Shown here: piece after piece, positions 9,771 through 21,046 of the stretch
Layout: each line of letters starts with the position of its first letter
How positions within the stretch are numbered: the stretch's first letter is position 1
Assembly: GCF_022489065.1 (NCBI RefSeq)
Contig: NZ_JAKVTW010000002.1
Location: forward strand, 248,001-312,000
Source: Vreelandella neptunia
GTDB taxonomy: Bacteria; Pseudomonadota; Gammaproteobacteria; Pseudomonadales; Halomonadaceae
Reading direction: 5' to 3'
Length of the DNA: 64,000 nucleotides
Program-made: the position numbers and the translations under genes
The notes under the pieces: model-generated
The model's input: only the letters and a program-made list of their open reading frames with translations
Told to the model about the DNA's origin: nothing
The model's database searches: none

Positions 9771-11174
9771 TTAACGACGGCTCTTACGGGCCTCTTTGGT
9801 GCGATTAAGCTCGCGCTTTTTCGCCTTCTCTTTGTCGCTGGCGCCCGCCATGTTATCGAAGGGGTTACTGCCCGAGCGAAACTCAAAGAGAATCGGCGTG
9901 CCGCGCACTTTCAATACCTTGCGGAAAGTGTTGATCAGATAACGACGGTAGGCTTCCGGCACCGCTTCGGTCTGGTTGCCGTGGACGACGATAATCGGCG
10001 GGTTGCTGCCACCCTGGTGAGCCATGCGCAGCTTGATTCGCCGTCCATGTACCATCGGCGGCGGGTTTTGGCTGACCGCGTCCTGGAGCAGGGTGGTTAA
10101 GCGGTTGGTCGACCAGTGGGCGTTAGCAGCGTCAAAGGCGCGATCAATTGAGGGATAAAGATCGCCCACCGCGGTGCCGTGCAGGGCAGAGATAAAGTGC
10201 AGTTCGGCGTAATCCGCAAAGCCCAGGCGGCGCTTCACTTCCGTACGCATCTTATCCTTGGCTTCGGTCTCCAGGCCGTCCCACTTATTGACGGCCAGTA
10301 CCAGTGCCCGACCAGAGGTCAACACATAGTCAAGCAGGTGCAAATCCTGCTCCACCAGGCCACTCGAGCCATCCAGTACCATGATCACCACATGGGACTC
10401 TTTGATCGCATCCAGGGTTTTGATGATGGAGAACTTCTCGGCGATTTCGCTTACGTTCTTACGCCGCCGAATACCCGCGGTATCAATCAGTACATAGGGC
10501 TTTCCGCGGCGCTCGAAAGGGATTTCGATGGCATCGCGGGTGGTGCCCGCTTCATCAAAGACCACCACGCGGTCTTCACCGAGCAGGCGATTAACCAGGG
10601 TCGATTTGCCGACATTGGGGCGACCAATGACGCTGATTCGAACGCCTTTGCTACCGGTGTCGGCCGGGATACTGGCGTCGCGCTCGGGAAATGGTTCAAG
10701 TACCACGTCAATCAGGGTTGAAACGTTGCGACCGTGGGCAGCAGCGATCGGCCAGGGGTCGCCTAAGCCCAGCGACCAGAAATCGCCCATCGCCGAGTGC
10801 TCTTCCAGCCCATCGGTTTTATTCACCACCAGCCAGGTTTTTTTCTGGTTAACCCGCAGGTGGTTGGCAATCGCCTGATCCGCGGCGATAAGGCCGGCGC
10901 GAGCGTCGACCATAAACAGGACGATATCGGCTTCATCAATGGCCGCAAGCGACTGCTCTGCCATCGCAGCGTCAATACCCTCTTCGTCACCGCTGATACC
11001 GCCGGTGTCGATAACCGTATAGACCTTATCGCCCAGCATGCCATTGCCGTACTTGCGGTCGCGGGTGAGGCCAGGAAAGTCGGCCACCAGTGCATCACGC
11101 GAGCGCGTTAGGCGGTTAAACAACGTCGATTTGCCCACATTGGGGCGACCGACTAAAGCAATGACGGGTGTCAT
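9771..11174 (-). CDS. der: ribosome-assembly GTPase Der (EngA)
   Basis: Der is a tandem-GTPase factor for 50S ribosomal subunit maturation. The 467-residue protein has two G domains, each with the P-loop GRPNVGKST (about residues 8-16 and 183-191), DTGG/DTAG switch II motifs and NKTD/NKWD specificity motifs. A KH-like C-terminal domain follows (about 355-440), then a basic tail rich in Lys and Arg. Its start overlaps the bamB stop by 4 bp. It is the last gene of the bamB-yfgM-der end of the operon and is followed by the terminator at 9713-9744. Confidence 0.97.
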   Translation of the reverse strand: MTPVIALVGRPNVGKSTLFNRLTRSRDALVADFPGLTRDRKYGNGMLGDKVYTVIDTGGISGDEEGIDAAMAEQSLAAIDEADIVLFMVDARAGLIAADQAIANHLRVNQKKTWLVVNKTDGLEEHSAMGDFWSLGLGDPWPIAAAHGRNVSTLIDVVLEPFPERDASIPADTGSKGVRISVIGRPNVGKSTLVNRLLGEDRVVVFDEAGTTRDAIEIPFERRGKPYVLIDTAGIRRRKNVSEIAEKFSIIKTLDAIKESHVVIMVLDGSSGLVEQDLHLLDYVLTSGRALVLAVNKWDGLETEAKDKMRTEVKRRLGFADYAELHFISALHGTAVGDLYPSIDRAFDAANAHWSTNRLTTLLQDAVSQNPPPMVHGRRIKLRMAHQGGSNPPIIVVHGNQTEAVPEAYRRYLINTFRKVLKVRGTPILFEFRSGSNPFDNMAGASDKEKAKKRELNRTKEARKSRR

Positions 11175-12355
11175 GGAGTGACTTCCAGGGTTTCCAGGCG
11201 ACCATTGTTGGCCTGGACATGAATGGTGCTGCCTTCAGTGACCGGGCGAACGGTAATGCCCGAGCTGTGCACGCGAGTGCGTCCTACGATATTGCCTTCA
11301 CGGGCGTCGATCAGGTGAACATATCCATCAAAATCACCGAAGACTAAGCGGCCGTCGGCGAAGGCCGGGGCGGTCAACCAACGATCTTCTAAATCGTCAT
11401 TGCGCCAAACTTCGCGGCCACTGTTGGCGTCTAGCGCAACCACTTGGCTATCATCGGTGACGACGAACAGCAGATCACCGACCAAAATCGGTGTATGTCG
11501 ACTAGACAGATCCGCTTCCCAAAGCACATCGCCTTGGGTGGCTTCTAGTGCCACCACGCGACCGTTGTAGCTGGTCACGAACAGGCGGCCATCGGGGCTG
11601 ATAATCGGTTGGCCTGAAAGGTCAACCAGACGCTCAACTTCGCTACGCCCCTGCGGCGTGGCAATCTGCATGTCCCATAACGGTTGGCCGCTGCGGTTAT
11701 CCAGTGTAGCTAAACGGCCATTGGCCAGGCCAACAAACGTAACCGGGTCAATGACCATCGGCGTGCCGGTGCCGCGCAGCGTAAGAGAAGGCTGCGAGCT
11801 GGTGTATACCCAGCGCTCTTCACCGCTAGCGCGGTCAAGGGCGGTAATATTTCCATCGACACTTTGTACGACAAGCAGTTGCTGATTGGCCTGAGGCGCG
11901 GCAAGTACTTCGCTGGAAACCCGTGAACGCCAGCTTTCGCTGCCGTCATTTTGATCCAGTGCAATGACCTCGCCGTTACCGGTCGCCAAGTAAACCTGAC
12001 CCGCAATCGCAGTTAGCGCACTGGAAATAGGGGTATCAAGGTCTATTTCCCACTCAACATCGCCACTATTGGCGTTCATTGCCATCACCACGCCTTCAAC
12101 GTCGGCGGCAAACACGGTGTCGCCTTCACGGGAAGGGGCAATGGGGTAGCGAGCATGGCCCAAGCCATCGCCTACGGTACGCCGCCACTGGGTGTCTAGT
12201 GAGGAGATCTCATCGAAGCTACGCAGCTCTTTGGGCGTAAATGCGGGTTCCCCTTTGCTGGCGCAACCTGCCAGCAGGGCGAGCGTCAGCGCACCCAGGC
12301 TCACTCGCATCAGCTTTTTGGAGATGCCCTGATTAAGTGCTGTGCTAATCGTCAT
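11171..12355 (-). CDS. bamB: outer-membrane protein assembly factor BamB
   Basis: BamB is a lipoprotein of the BAM complex that folds beta-barrels into the outer membrane. The 394-residue protein has a lipobox (LALLAGC, Cys about residue 31) and repeated PQQ-type beta-propeller blades, for example [48 protein letters not shown] and [16 protein letters not shown]. It overlaps the der start by 4 bp downstream and the upstream TPR gene by 4 bp, so three genes are translationally linked. Confidence 0.95.
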   Translation of the reverse strand: MTISTALNQGISKKLMRVSLGALTLALLAGCASKGEPAFTPKELRSFDEISSLDTQWRRTVGDGLGHARYPIAPSREGDTVFAADVEGVVMAMNANSGDVEWEIDLDTPISSALTAIAGQVYLATGNGEVIALDQNDGSESWRSRVSSEVLAAPQANQQLLVVQSVDGNITALDRASGEERWVYTSSQPSLTLRGTGTPMVIDPVTFVGLANGRLATLDNRSGQPLWDMQIATPQGRSEVERLVDLSGQPIISPDGRLFVTSYNGRVVALEATQGDVLWEADLSSRHTPILVGDLLFVVTDDSQVVALDANSGREVWRNDDLEDRWLTAPAFADGRLVFGDFDGYVHLIDAREGNIVGRTRVHSSGITVRPVTEGSTIHVQANNGRLETLEVTP

Positions 12356-13008
12356 TGTGTCGCCTCCTCAGCGCCGAGATCGTCAAGCTTGAACTGCACG
12401 CCGTAAAGCGGCTGGTCTTGGGTTTGTGACACTTCCATCGCTGTTTCCCAAGCATCGCGGGCGGCGTCAGTGTCGCCTTGTGCGGCAAATGCATCGCCGC
12501 GTACGTTAGCTCGCTGTGCCGCCAGTGCGTCGCTGATCGGTTCATCCAGCAGCGCATGCGCCTGTGCGGGGTTGCCATCGGCAAGCTCAACACGGGCTAA
12601 GCGCAGCCACGCCAGGCTCTGCACATAGCGGCGCGATGAGTCGGCCGCGTTCTCCAGTGCGCTTCTGGCCCCTTCCAAGTCGCCTTGTTGAACTGCTAAA
12701 CGTGCATCAAGCAGCAGGGCGAGTTCGGCATAGAGGGTGTCGCCATGCTCAGCGTTAATTTCACTGACCATTTCCCGTGCGCTTGCCAATTGATCGTCGC
12801 CAAGCTCATTGCTAGCGGTCATATTGACTAACTGCTGGTAGCGCATGGAGGCGGCTTCTGACTGGCCTTGTTGGTAGTTCTGCCACGCATTCCAGCCGAA
12901 CACCCCCGCCGCCGCCAGGACAGCGCCTGCAATCAACGACATGCCGTTCTCTTTCCACCAGCGCTTAACAGCGTCTAGCTGCTCTTCTTCGCTTCTCAGC
13001 TCCACCAC
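12352..13008 (-). CDS. yfgM: YfgM-like membrane-anchored TPR protein
   Basis: A 218-residue protein with an N-terminal cytosolic stretch, a single membrane helix (about residues 25-43) and a periplasmic TPR-like region rich in Ala and Leu. YfgM associates with the SecYEG translocon and the chaperone PpiD in E. coli. The conserved opening (EEEQLDAVKRWWKENG) and the position between hisS and bamB match the family. It is 75 bp downstream of hisS and overlaps bamB by 4 bp. Confidence 0.92.
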   Translation of the reverse strand: MVELRSEEEQLDAVKRWWKENGMSLIAGAVLAAAGVFGWNAWQNYQQGQSEAASMRYQQLVNMTASNELGDDQLASAREMVSEINAEHGDTLYAELALLLDARLAVQQGDLEGARSALENAADSSRRYVQSLAWLRLARVELADGNPAQAHALLDEPISDALAAQRANVRGDAFAAQGDTDAARDAWETAMEVSQTQDQPLYGVQFKLDDLGAEEATQ

Positions 13009-13083
13009 GGGCGGGCTCCTATTCTTCTAAAGTCGTATGTTTAGACCGTCGCATGCCTGCAGGCGGCTAATCAACAGGGCGTA

Positions 13084-14385
13084 TTATGCGTTAGCGGTTA
13101 ACAGCTCGCGCAGCGTGCGGCCTAATGCTGTTTGAGGGACGCTTTGCTGTTCGCGGTCGTCGCGCAGAAACTTGACAGTTGCCGACTGCTGGGTGATTTC
13201 ATCTTCGCCGAGCAGGATAGCCATTGAGGCATGGCTTTTATCGGCTTTTTTAATCCGGCTTTTGAAGCTACCGCCACCACAGTGAAGCTGCACACGCAGC
13301 TCGGGCAATTCACTACGCAGTCGCTCGGCCAGGGAGATAGCTGCCGTGGTGGCGCTATCGTCCATGGGTAGCAAGTAAACATCGCAGCCGCCAAGCGCGT
13401 CTTCAGGAATCAGCTCAAGGGTTTCGAGCAGCAGAATCAGCCGTTCGATACCCATGGCAAAGCCCACTGCCGGGGTAGGTTTGCCACCTAGCTGTTCGAC
13501 CAAACCGTCGTAACGTCCGCCTGCGCAAACAGTACCCTGGCTGCCCAGTGCGGTGGTGGTCCACTCGAACACGGTGCGGCAGTAGTAATCTAGCCCGCGC
13601 ACTAAGCGTGGGTTGATCACATAGGCAATCCCCGCGGCTTCAAGCATCGCGGTAAGCTGCTCGAAGTGTTCCCGGGACTCGGTGTCCAGGTGATCCATCA
13701 ACTGCGGCGCGGCGTCGAGCATCTCGGCCATGGCCGGGTTCTTGGAGTCGAGAATACGCAGCGGGTTGCTGGTCAAGCGGCGCTTGGAGTCTTCATCGAG
13801 AACGTCTAGGTGCTGCTCAAAATAGGCCACCAGCGTATCTCGATAGGCCGCACGGGCTTCAGATGAGCCTAGCGAATTGAGCTCCAGGGTGACGTGCTCC
13901 ATCAAGCCGAGTTCTTGCCACAGGCGCGCCGAAAGCAGAATTACCTCGGCGTCGATATCGGGGCCATCAAAACCGAAGGCCTCAATACCAATTTGGTGGA
14001 ACTGGCGATAGCGGCCTTTCTGCGGGCGCTCATAGCGGAACATCGGCCCCTGGTACCACAACCGCTGCGTCTGGTTATACAGCAGGCCGTGTTCCATCGC
14101 CGCGCGCACGCAACTGGCAGTGCCTTCCGGGCGTAGGGTCAAACTCTCGCTGTTGCGATCATCGAAGGTGTACATCTCTTTTTCGACGATATCGGTCACT
14201 TCACCGATCGAGCGCGCAAATAGTGCCGTTTGCTCAACGATAGGCGTGCGGATTTCATTAAAGCCATAGCGCAGCATGAGCTGGCGTACTTTAGCTTCAA
14301 AAAACTGCCAACGCGGGCTGTCGCTTGGCAATAGGTCGTTCATGCCACGGATGGCTTGAATCTTTTTAACAGCGGACTTGCTCAA
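13084..14385 (-). CDS. hisS: histidyl-tRNA synthetase
   Basis: A class II aminoacyl-tRNA synthetase charging tRNA-His. The 433-residue protein has motif 2 residues in [23 protein letters not shown], the histidine-specific [13 protein letters not shown], motif 3 in [10 protein letters not shown], and the C-terminal anticodon-binding domain (about residues 335-425). The start is a TTG, chosen because AAGGAG lies at the right distance and [17 protein letters not shown] matches the family N-terminus. It lies 61 bp downstream of ispG. Confidence 0.97.
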   Translation of the reverse strand: MSKSAVKKIQAIRGMNDLLPSDSPRWQFFEAKVRQLMLRYGFNEIRTPIVEQTALFARSIGEVTDIVEKEMYTFDDRNSESLTLRPEGTASCVRAAMEHGLLYNQTQRLWYQGPMFRYERPQKGRYRQFHQIGIEAFGFDGPDIDAEVILLSARLWQELGLMEHVTLELNSLGSSEARAAYRDTLVAYFEQHLDVLDEDSKRRLTSNPLRILDSKNPAMAEMLDAAPQLMDHLDTESREHFEQLTAMLEAAGIAYVINPRLVRGLDYYCRTVFEWTTTALGSQGTVCAGGRYDGLVEQLGGKPTPAVGFAMGIERLILLLETLELIPEDALGGCDVYLLPMDDSATTAAISLAERLRSELPELRVQLHCGGGSFKSRIKKADKSHASMAILLGEDEITQQSATVKFLRDDREQQSVPQTALGRTLRELLTANA

Positions 14386-14446
14386 AGAAAACTCCTTATT
14401 CTGCCTCTAGGCGTTACTCGCCTTAGCGGGCAGCTAACCCCAGCGG

Positions 14447-15574
14447 TTAAACGCTGCGGGCAATCATATCGTCTTGCTGCTGCTGTTTTTCACGTACTTT
14501 CTCGCGAATCAGCTGCTCCAGGTCGTCTACCAAGTGGTCATTGCGCAGCTTGCTGGCGGGCTTGCCATCGATATACACCAGGTTGGCGGGGCTGCCGCCG
14601 GTCAGGCCGATATCGGTCTCTTTGGCTTCGCCGGGACCATTGACCACGCAGCCAATCACCGAGACGTTGAGCGGTGTCATCACGTCTTCTAACCGCTCTT
14701 CGAGCTGGTTCATGGTGCTGATGACGTCAAAGTTCTGGCGCGAGCAGCTGGGGCAGGCAATAAAGTTGATGCCTTTGGAGCGCAGCTTAAGGCTTCTGAG
14801 CATGTCAAAGCCGACTTTAATCTCTTCCACAGGATCTGCCGCGAGAGACACACGGATGGTGTCGCCAATACCGTCCATCAGCAGCATGCCCAGGCCAATC
14901 GATGACTTCACGGTACCAGAGCGCAGCCCACCCGCTTCGGTAATACCCAAATGCAGCGGCTGTTCGATGCGTGCGGCCAGATCGCGATAGGCGGCCACGG
15001 CCATAAACACATCCGAGGCTTTAACGCTGACTTTGAATTCTTGGAAGTCGAGGCGATCCAGGTAGTCGATGTGGCGCATAGCAGATTCCACCAGCGCCGA
15101 AGGCGTAGGCTCTCCATACTTTTTCTGCAGGTCTTTTTCCAACGAGCCAGCGTTAACGCCGATGCGAATGGGAATGCCATTATCACGAGCGGCGCTGACC
15201 ACCGCGCGCACGCGGTCTTCACGGCCGATATTGCCGGGATTGATGCGCAAGCAGTCAACGCCGAGTTCGGCAACACGCAGGGCAATCTTGTAATCAAAAT
15301 GAATGTCGGCCACCAGCGGGACATTGACCAGCTTTTTGATCTGACCAAAGGTTTCGGCGGCGTCCATATCGGGTACTGAGACGCGGACAATATCCGCACC
15401 AGCTTTTTCCAACTGCTGGATTTGCGCCACGGTGGCGGCCACGTCCAGCGTGTTGGTGTTGGTCATGCTTTGAACGGAAATGGGCGCATCACCGCCCACA
15501 GCAACATTTCCGACCTGAATTTGGCGGGAAAGGCGGCGTTTTATCGGAGAAGGGGCGTGCATAGGACGGGTCAC
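14447..15574 (-). CDS. ispG: 4-hydroxy-3-methylbut-2-enyl-diphosphate synthase IspG
   Basis: IspG (GcpE) reduces MEcPP to HMBPP in the MEP isoprenoid pathway using a [4Fe-4S] cluster. The 375-residue protein starts with the conserved [23 protein letters not shown]-barrel segment. It ends with the cluster domain, which shows Cys residues in ACPSCSRQ and [10 protein letters not shown]. This is the short bacterial form without the middle insert. Its ATG overlaps the rodZ stop by 4 bp. Because its cluster has to be built by the cell's Fe-S machinery, the reduced isc locus at 19482-21514 matters for it. Confidence 0.97.
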   Translation of the reverse strand: MTRPMHAPSPIKRRLSRQIQVGNVAVGGDAPISVQSMTNTNTLDVAATVAQIQQLEKAGADIVRVSVPDMDAAETFGQIKKLVNVPLVADIHFDYKIALRVAELGVDCLRINPGNIGREDRVRAVVSAARDNGIPIRIGVNAGSLEKDLQKKYGEPTPSALVESAMRHIDYLDRLDFQEFKVSVKASDVFMAVAAYRDLAARIEQPLHLGITEAGGLRSGTVKSSIGLGMLLMDGIGDTIRVSLAADPVEEIKVGFDMLRSLKLRSKGINFIACPSCSRQNFDVISTMNQLEERLEDVMTPLNVSVIGCVVNGPGEAKETDIGLTGGSPANLVYIDGKPASKLRNDHLVDDLEQLIREKVREKQQQQDDMIARSV

Positions 15575-16614
15575 TCTCCCAGGGTAAATCGGGCAACATT
15601 ATTGGCGCCTGCGCGGGCGGGAAGGTCAACTTCCTCACCCTGGTAGCGCAGCTCAACGCCGGTGGCATTACCCACGGTTAAACGGAAAGGGGGTTCACCT
15701 TCGACGCTTGTCGAGGTGCCTGGCGTTTGTAGGCCAACGAAAACGCGCTGATTGGTGGCATCAAAAATTTCAGTCCACGACTGCTCGTTAAACGTCAGCT
15801 CAAGAAGATTGGCATTGGTGGTTTGCTCGGCGGCAGCGGCTTGCTCGCTGTCTGCGCTGTCCTGCTCGGTAGCGCTCTGGTCGCTTTCATTCAGGCCAGT
15901 GCTGCTCAGTTCATCGCTTTCTGCGTCAGCGCCGCTGTCGCTATCCAGAATGGAGTCGTCGAGCCCTGCAATGGCGTCAGCGTCATCTTGCGCACTGGGG
16001 GCCTGGTTTTGCGAAGCTGTCGGTGTAACGCGGGCAGCATCACTTTGTAGCGCCGTGCTCTCGTCACCATTGCTGAAACTTGAGTTGTTTTCTGGCTCTG
16101 CATCAGCAGCTTCATTAGCTGGCTCCGCTGGAGCGTTAGCGGCCTCTTCCGTCGAGGTCGAACCAAAGCCTGGCGGCTCGTTGCCGCCCCGGCTCTGCCA
16201 CCACATAACGGTGACAGCGATGAGGCCGACAATCACCAGCAAAGTGACCAGCTTGAACAACCAAGCGCCGATGCGAGAGGGTGGCCTGGCTGTGGAGACA
16301 GGGGTCACTTTGCGTTCGGTGTCGGTGCCGCCGCTGCGTGCCTGGTAAGCCTCAAGTACCAGCCGGTCATCCATTCCCAGGTATTTGGCGTAAGAGCGCA
16401 AATAGCCGCGCCGATAGGCGGCAACGGGTATTTCCTGATAATCGTCCTGCTCAAGCCCTGCCACTACGGCGGGACGCAGATTCAATGCCCGGGCCGCATC
16501 GGCGAGGGGTATGCCTAGCTGCTCGCGCTGGCGAGCAAGAAGTTCGCCGGGCGAAGCGCTAGTGCTGATGTTAGAGCTGTCGATAACGTTTTCTTGTGAC
16601 TGTGTATCGCTCAT
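15571..16614 (-). CDS. rodZ: cell-shape protein RodZ
   Basis: RodZ links MreB to the cell-wall elongation complex. The 347-residue protein has an N-terminal Cro-like helix-turn-helix (about residues 22-90, [18 protein letters not shown] and [16 protein letters not shown]), one membrane helix (about 116-137) and a long periplasmic linker. The linker is about 115 residues of mostly Ala, Glu, Asp, Ser and Asn. A DUF4115 beta domain ends the protein (about 265-347, [17 protein letters not shown]). The very acidic linker is consistent with a salt-adapted organism. It lies directly upstream of ispG with overlap. Confidence 0.93.
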   Translation of the reverse strand: MSDTQSQENVIDSSNISTSASPGELLARQREQLGIPLADAARALNLRPAVVAGLEQDDYQEIPVAAYRRGYLRSYAKYLGMDDRLVLEAYQARSGGTDTERKVTPVSTARPPSRIGAWLFKLVTLLVIVGLIAVTVMWWQSRGGNEPPGFGSTSTEEAANAPAEPANEAADAEPENNSSFSNGDESTALQSDAARVTPTASQNQAPSAQDDADAIAGLDDSILDSDSGADAESDELSSTGLNESDQSATEQDSADSEQAAAAEQTTNANLLELTFNEQSWTEIFDATNQRVFVGLQTPGTSTSVEGEPPFRLTVGNATGVELRYQGEEVDLPARAGANNVARFTLGE

Positions 16615-16661
16615 GGCTGAGCATCCTTCATTAAATAAGCGGTGATCAAGGCGTCAATCAG

Positions 16662-17396
16662 TCAGTCGGTGCCAAGCTGGCGCTGGTAATCGGCGGCGAC
16701 GTCATGCTCGCCGCGCGCTTGGGCGATATCAACCGCCATTCTTAGCGCTGCTTGGTTGGGCTCGGCGAGCTGTAAATAAGTTTGCAGCGGTGCCCAGGCC
16801 TGAGAGTAATTGCCCTGCGAATATTCGAGTTCAGCTAACATTAAATAACCGCGTGAATTGCGCGGATCAATACTTTGCGCACGCTCCAATCGAGCGCGCG
16901 CTTTATCAAATTCTTCCAGCGCCAGATAACACTGCCCTAAATTGGTAAATAGCTGGGAGCGGTTGGCGTACTGGGCATCCTCTGATGCGGTTTCTAACTG
17001 TTCACAGGCAGCGTTGTACTGACCCTGCCCGTATAAGAACGCCGCATAGTTATTGCGGGCGCGAGTAAAATCAGGCTCGGCGTTAACGGCCTGTTGAAAA
17101 TAGTCGTTGGCAAGCGGGAACTCGCCCTGGCGTTGATAGACAAGTGCCAGTGCTTGCAGTGCTTCTGCATGGCGGGGGGCGATCTCTAGCGCCCGGTCCA
17201 GTGCATTGAGTGCGCGGGGAAGATTATTACGTTCAAGATAGGCAACGCCAAGCTGGGTATAGGCGTCTGCCGCCGCTGGGGTTTCTTGAGGTGTCAGGGT
17301 ATTGGACGAGGCACAGCCGGCTAGCCACAGGCTGCCGATAAGAACGGCTAGCATGGGCACCCGTGATGGGTGTTGGCGCCTGCGGTGAGCGATCAT
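16662..17396 (-). CDS. pilF: type IV pilus biogenesis lipoprotein PilF/PilW (TPR)
   Basis: A TPR lipoprotein that in Pseudomonas helps the PilQ secretin assemble in the outer membrane. I start it at 17396, where AGAGG precedes the ATG; ten residues upstream lack a ribosome-binding site. The signal peptide ends in a lipobox (LWLAGC). At least four TPR units follow, for example YTQLGVAYLERNNLPRALNA, AEALQALALVYQRQGEFPLA and RGYLMLAELEYSQGNYSQAW. The position between rlmN and rodZ is conserved in Gammaproteobacteria. Whether pili are made cannot be judged from this window. Confidence 0.88.
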   Translation of the reverse strand: MIAHRRRQHPSRVPMLAVLIGSLWLAGCASSNTLTPQETPAAADAYTQLGVAYLERNNLPRALNALDRALEIAPRHAEALQALALVYQRQGEFPLANDYFQQAVNAEPDFTRARNNYAAFLYGQGQYNAACEQLETASEDAQYANRSQLFTNLGQCYLALEEFDKARARLERAQSIDPRNSRGYLMLAELEYSQGNYSQAWAPLQTYLQLAEPNQAALRMAVDIAQARGEHDVAADYQRQLGTD

Positions 17397-17539
17397 GTAA
17401 ATCCTCTTGTGGTGAACGTCCAACAACTAACCTGATGCTACATAAAAACCGAGACCATCAAAGCGCCGTGTTAAGCGGAAGTCAAGATAAGCCCGGTTTT
17501 GCGCGCAACAGGGCGCTCAATAGGCTCACCGCACTAACA

Positions 17540-18754
17540 TTAATCAGCGTCAAGTTGTACCGACTGAATATAGCGTTCGCTACGTTTCGTACGGTCTTTC
17601 ACGCGACCAACGAGCTGGCCGCAGGCGGCGTCAATATCTTCACCGCGGGTCGTTCTGACCGTTGCGTTGTAGTTCAAATCATACAGCCACTGCTGAAAAC
17701 GCATGACTTGATTACGCGATGGCTTTTCGTACCCTGAATTGGGGAACGGATTAAACGGAATTAGATTGATCTTGCACGGCAGCTCTTTAAGCAGTGAGGC
17801 AAGCTGCTCGGCGTGCTCCTGCTGATCGTTGATGTCTTTGATCAGCGTGTACTCGATAGTGACCTGACGATTGTCTGGGCACTTGGCAAGGTAGCGGTGG
17901 CAAGCATCCAATAGCGCGCGAATATTATATTTGCGGTTAATGGGTACCAGCGTATTGCGCAACTCGTCAGTGGAAGCATGCAGCGAAATAGCTAGGCTTA
18001 CGTCCATTTCATCGCCGAGCTTGTCGATCATGGGCACAACGCCAGAGGTCGACAGCGTCACGCGGCGCTTGGATAAGCCGTAGCCGTTGTCGTCGAGCAT
18101 CAGCTTCATGGCGGGCACAACGTTGTCGAAGTTGAGCAGCGGTTCGCCCATGCCCATCATCACCACGTTGGTCACCGGGCGATTGGCCGTATCACGACGC
18201 GGGCCCACGCTACGTTGGGCGACCCATACCTGGCCGATAATTTCAGCGGCGGTTAAATTGCGCTGAAACCCTTGCTTGCCGGTAGAGCAAAAACTGCAAT
18301 CCAGCGAGCAGCCCACCTGGGAAGAGACGCACAACGTACGGCGCTTACCGTTTTCGGCCGGGATTAACACCGTTTCTACGTAGCTGCCATCTTCTACCTC
18401 AAGCACCCATTTACGAGTGCCGTCGCTAGAAGTGCCTTCGTAAATCACCGCTGGGCCACGAATTTCTGCTACCCGCGCCAGCTTTTCCCGTAGCGGTTTG
18501 GAGAGATTCGTCATTGCAGCAAAATCATCGCTGCCTTCTTGGTGAATCCACTTCATCAGCTGGGCAGCACGAAATTTCTTTTCCCCGATTGACAAAAAGA
18601 AGGCTTCCATCTGCTCGCGGGACATACCAAGCAGGTTGTGTCGCTCAGTCGTTGCTTTTGCAGCAGGCGTGCTAACGGCGTCTGAGCTAACTGCTTCAGT
18701 ACTGTCGGCGCCTGGGCGGGGAGCGGGCGTATGTTGGGTTACAGTGGTGGTCAT
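17540..18754 (-). CDS. rlmN: dual-specificity RNA methyltransferase RlmN
   Basis: A radical-SAM enzyme that methylates C2 of A2503 in 23S rRNA and A37 of some tRNAs. The 404-residue protein has the cluster motif CSLDCSFC (CX3CX2C) near residue 150. It also has the [11 protein letters not shown]-binding segment and the resolving Cys near the C-terminus ([10 protein letters not shown]). The first about 40 residues are Thr/Ala-rich and not conserved, so the true start might be the Met at about residue 44 (MSREQMEAF). It is 85 bp downstream of ndk and 143 bp upstream of the pilF start. Confidence 0.96.
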   Translation of the reverse strand: MTTTVTQHTPAPRPGADSTEAVSSDAVSTPAAKATTERHNLLGMSREQMEAFFLSIGEKKFRAAQLMKWIHQEGSDDFAAMTNLSKPLREKLARVAEIRGPAVIYEGTSSDGTRKWVLEVEDGSYVETVLIPAENGKRRTLCVSSQVGCSLDCSFCSTGKQGFQRNLTAAEIIGQVWVAQRSVGPRRDTANRPVTNVVMMGMGEPLLNFDNVVPAMKLMLDDNGYGLSKRRVTLSTSGVVPMIDKLGDEMDVSLAISLHASTDELRNTLVPINRKYNIRALLDACHRYLAKCPDNRQVTIEYTLIKDINDQQEHAEQLASLLKELPCKINLIPFNPFPNSGYEKPSRNQVMRFQQWLYDLNYNATVRTTRGEDIDAACGQLVGRVKDRTKRSERYIQSVQLDAD

Positions 18755-18843
18755 GGCGGTCAGCGTTATAGAAAGGGGCGGGGGCGTGGCCCCCGCAAAA
18801 TGGCCGGCAACTGACGTTGAGACGGCTGCGCTACCTGAAAGGC

Positions 18844-19269
18844 TTAGCGCGGGCAGATTTCGTCATTGCCAAAGAAATAACTAATTTCGCGCTCAGCGCT
18901 TTCCGGAGAATCAGAACCATGGACAGCGTTAGCGTCGATTGTTTCCGCAAAGTCGGCGCGAATAGTGCCGGGTGCTGCTTCTTTAGGGTTGGTTGCACCC
19001 ATTAGGTCGCGGTTTTTGGCAATGGCGCCTTCACCTTCAAGTACTTGAACAACCACCGGGCCAGAGGTCATGAAGCCGACCAGGTCTTTAAAGAAAGGGC
19101 GCTCTTTGTGCTCTGCGTAGAAACCGCCAGCCTTCTCTTCAGAGAGATGAACCATTTTGGCAGCAACCACGTTCAGGCCAGCTTTTTCAAAGCGCGCGAT
19201 GATCACACCGATAGCATTTTTAGCAACGGCATCAGGCTTGATAATAGAAAGAGTGCGTTCAGTAGCCAT
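18844..19269 (-). CDS. ndk: nucleoside diphosphate kinase
   Basis: Ndk balances NTP pools by phosphate transfer through a His intermediate. I start it at 19269 because GGAGACC lies at normal distance and [15 protein letters not shown] is the family N-terminus. A 5-residue upstream extension would swallow that ribosome-binding site. The 141-residue protein has the active-site His in the NAVHGSDS motif and [11 protein letters not shown]. It lies 212 bp from iscA, with two GC-rich hairpins in between (19306-19329 and 19379-19399). Confidence 0.97.
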   Translation of the reverse strand: MATERTLSIIKPDAVAKNAIGVIIARFEKAGLNVVAAKMVHLSEEKAGGFYAEHKERPFFKDLVGFMTSGPVVVQVLEGEGAIAKNRDLMGATNPKEAAPGTIRADFAETIDANAVHGSDSPESAEREISYFFGNDEICPR

Positions 19270-19305
19270 ATTAATGGTCTCCATAAATGGGGGCTAAGCA
19301 AAATT

Positions 19306-19329
19306 GCCGCCCCAGAAAGCCGGGGCGGC
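19306..19329 (-). other. GC-rich hairpin upstream of ndk
   Basis: GCCGCCCC and GGGGCGGC are perfect 8-bp arms around an 8-base loop. On the minus strand AATTTT follows. It could be a weak terminator of the isc transcript or a leader structure of ndk. A second inverted repeat (GCGCCG/CGGCGC) lies at 19379-19399. Confidence 0.45.
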
Positions 19330-19481
19330 CCAGAAAATAATTCGGCTAATAGCGTTTCAGCAGCTAGCGTTTTAACTAGCGCCGATCATTACCCGGCGCT
19401 TGGCATTGGGTATCTAGGGGCGCGATTATAACGCTTAAGCCAGGGGATGAATACCGGTGATGAAACCTGTGCGAACAAAGG

Positions 19482-19808
19482 CTAAACGGTAAAGCTTTCG
19501 CCGCAGCCGCATTCATCTTTGACATTGGGGTTGTTAAAGCGGAAAAAGCGATTTAGCCCTTCGCTGACATAATCCACTTCGCTGCCATTGAGCATCTCGA
19601 CCGCGTCGGGGGCGACATAGACGCTCGCCCCATGGGCTTCAAAATGGACTTCTTCTTCGCTAACGGAGTCGGCAAAATCAAGCACATAGCTATAGCCAGA
19701 GCACCCGCTTGGCTTGACTGAAACGCGCAGGCCCAGCCCTTGGCCACGCTCATCAAGCACGTGGCGAATCTGTTGTGCGGCAGCCGGGGTAATATTGAGT
19801 GTTGCCAT
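19482..19808 (-). CDS. iscA: A-type iron-sulfur carrier IscA
   Basis: A HesB/IscA family protein of 108 residues that carries Fe-S clusters to client proteins. The three conserved Cys are present: one in KPSGCSGYSY (about residue 35) and two in the C-terminal CGCGESF. It directly follows iscS (13 bp), exactly where iscU would normally lie between them. It could be named ErpA-like; position favours IscA. No hscB, hscA or fdx follow; the next gene is ndk. Confidence 0.9.
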   Translation of the reverse strand: MATLNITPAAAQQIRHVLDERGQGLGLRVSVKPSGCSGYSYVLDFADSVSEEEVHFEAHGASVYVAPDAVEMLNGSEVDYVSEGLNRFFRFNNPNVKDECGCGESFTV

Positions 19809-19821
19809 GAGGCATCCTCCC

Positions 19822-20994
19822 TTAAAAATTGCGTGGCGGTGTACGTAAGCCGTTCACCGCGTGGCGTATGAGCGTTAACGCATGATCAATTTCTGCTTCG
19901 GTTGTAAAGCGCCCGAAACTAAAGCGCAGCGATGAGAGCGCCAGCGTACGCGGCGTGCCAATGCCAAGTAGAACGTAGGAAGGGTCGACACTGGCCGAGT
20001 TGCATGCAGAGCCTGTGGAGACCGCTACATCGCGCAGCGCCATTAACAGTGACTCACCGTCAACGCCTTCAAACGCCAAGTTGAGAATATTGGGAACAGC
20101 ATTATCTAGTGGCGTGTTTGCAAAAACGCCTTCGATGCCTTCCAGACCGTGCAGAAAGCGCTGCTGTAGGCGCAAAATATGAGCAGTATCTTCATCGTAC
20201 TGCTGCTGCATCAGAGCAAAGGCTTCACCCATGCCAGCAATCTGGTGCGTCGGTAGCGTCCCTGAACGCATACCGCGCTCGTGGCCACCACCATGAATCA
20301 GCGCCTCAACGCGAATATCCGGGTGACGTTTTACATACAGTGCCCCCACGCCTTTGGGGCCGTAGGTCTTGTGCCCGGAAAGCGACATCAGGTCAATCTG
20401 CTGGGCGACAACATCCAGGGGGATACGGCCTACCGCCTGAGCGGCATCGGTATGAAAGACCGCTCCAAACTCATGGGCAACGGCCGCCAAAGCGGCAATA
20501 TCGTTGATGCTGCCCAGTTCGTTGTGCACCGCCATCAGTGACACCAGCGCGGTGTCGTCGCGCATCGCTGAGCGCAGCTGTTCGGGTTCAATACAGCCAT
20601 CCCGGCCCGGCGTTAACCATGTGACTTCAAAGCCCTCTTTCTCCAGCGCATGGGCAGTGTCAACGATAGCTTTATGCTCAATCGTTGAGGTCACTAAGTG
20701 TAGTCCGCGCTCGCGGTTGGCGCGCATAAAACCAATCAGCGCTAGGTTGTCTGCTTCGGTGGCGCCACTGGTCCACACAATCTCTCGCGGGTCAGCGCCA
20801 ATGGCGTCGGCCACCTGGCGGCGCGCCTGTTCGATCACCTGCTCTGCCTGCCAACCTAACATATGGCTTCGTGACGCCGGGTTGGCGAATAGCTGGTCAA
20901 CCGTCAGGTAGCGCTGCATAACCTCAACCACGCGGGCATCCGCCGGCGCGGTGGCGGCGTAATCCAGATAAATGGGCAACGTGGGTGTGGTCAT
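19822..20994 (-). CDS. iscS: cysteine desulfurase IscS-type, lacking the IscU-binding tail
   Basis: A PLP enzyme that takes sulfur from cysteine for Fe-S clusters and thio-tRNA. The 390-residue protein has the N-terminal YLDYAATAPAD, the PLP Lys in SLSGHKTYGPKGVGAL, and the mobile catalytic Cys loop STGSACNSASVDPSYVL. E. coli IscS goes on for about 20 residues after the helix that ends here in AVNGLRTPPRNF; that tail is part of the IscU contact surface. Its absence goes together with the absence of iscU. It is 52 bp downstream of iscR and 13 bp upstream of iscA. Confidence 0.93.
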   Translation of the reverse strand: MTTPTLPIYLDYAATAPADARVVEVMQRYLTVDQLFANPASRSHMLGWQAEQVIEQARRQVADAIGADPREIVWTSGATEADNLALIGFMRANRERGLHLVTSTIEHKAIVDTAHALEKEGFEVTWLTPGRDGCIEPEQLRSAMRDDTALVSLMAVHNELGSINDIAALAAVAHEFGAVFHTDAAQAVGRIPLDVVAQQIDLMSLSGHKTYGPKGVGALYVKRHPDIRVEALIHGGGHERGMRSGTLPTHQIAGMGEAFALMQQQYDEDTAHILRLQQRFLHGLEGIEGVFANTPLDNAVPNILNLAFEGVDGESLLMALRDVAVSTGSACNSASVDPSYVLLGIGTPRTLALSSLRFSFGRFTTEAEIDHALTLIRHAVNGLRTPPRNF

Positions 20995-21046
20995 CGTTAC
21001 GTTCCAGCGGTTGATCGGTCAGGGTGATTGGGTATAAGTCTTGGGA

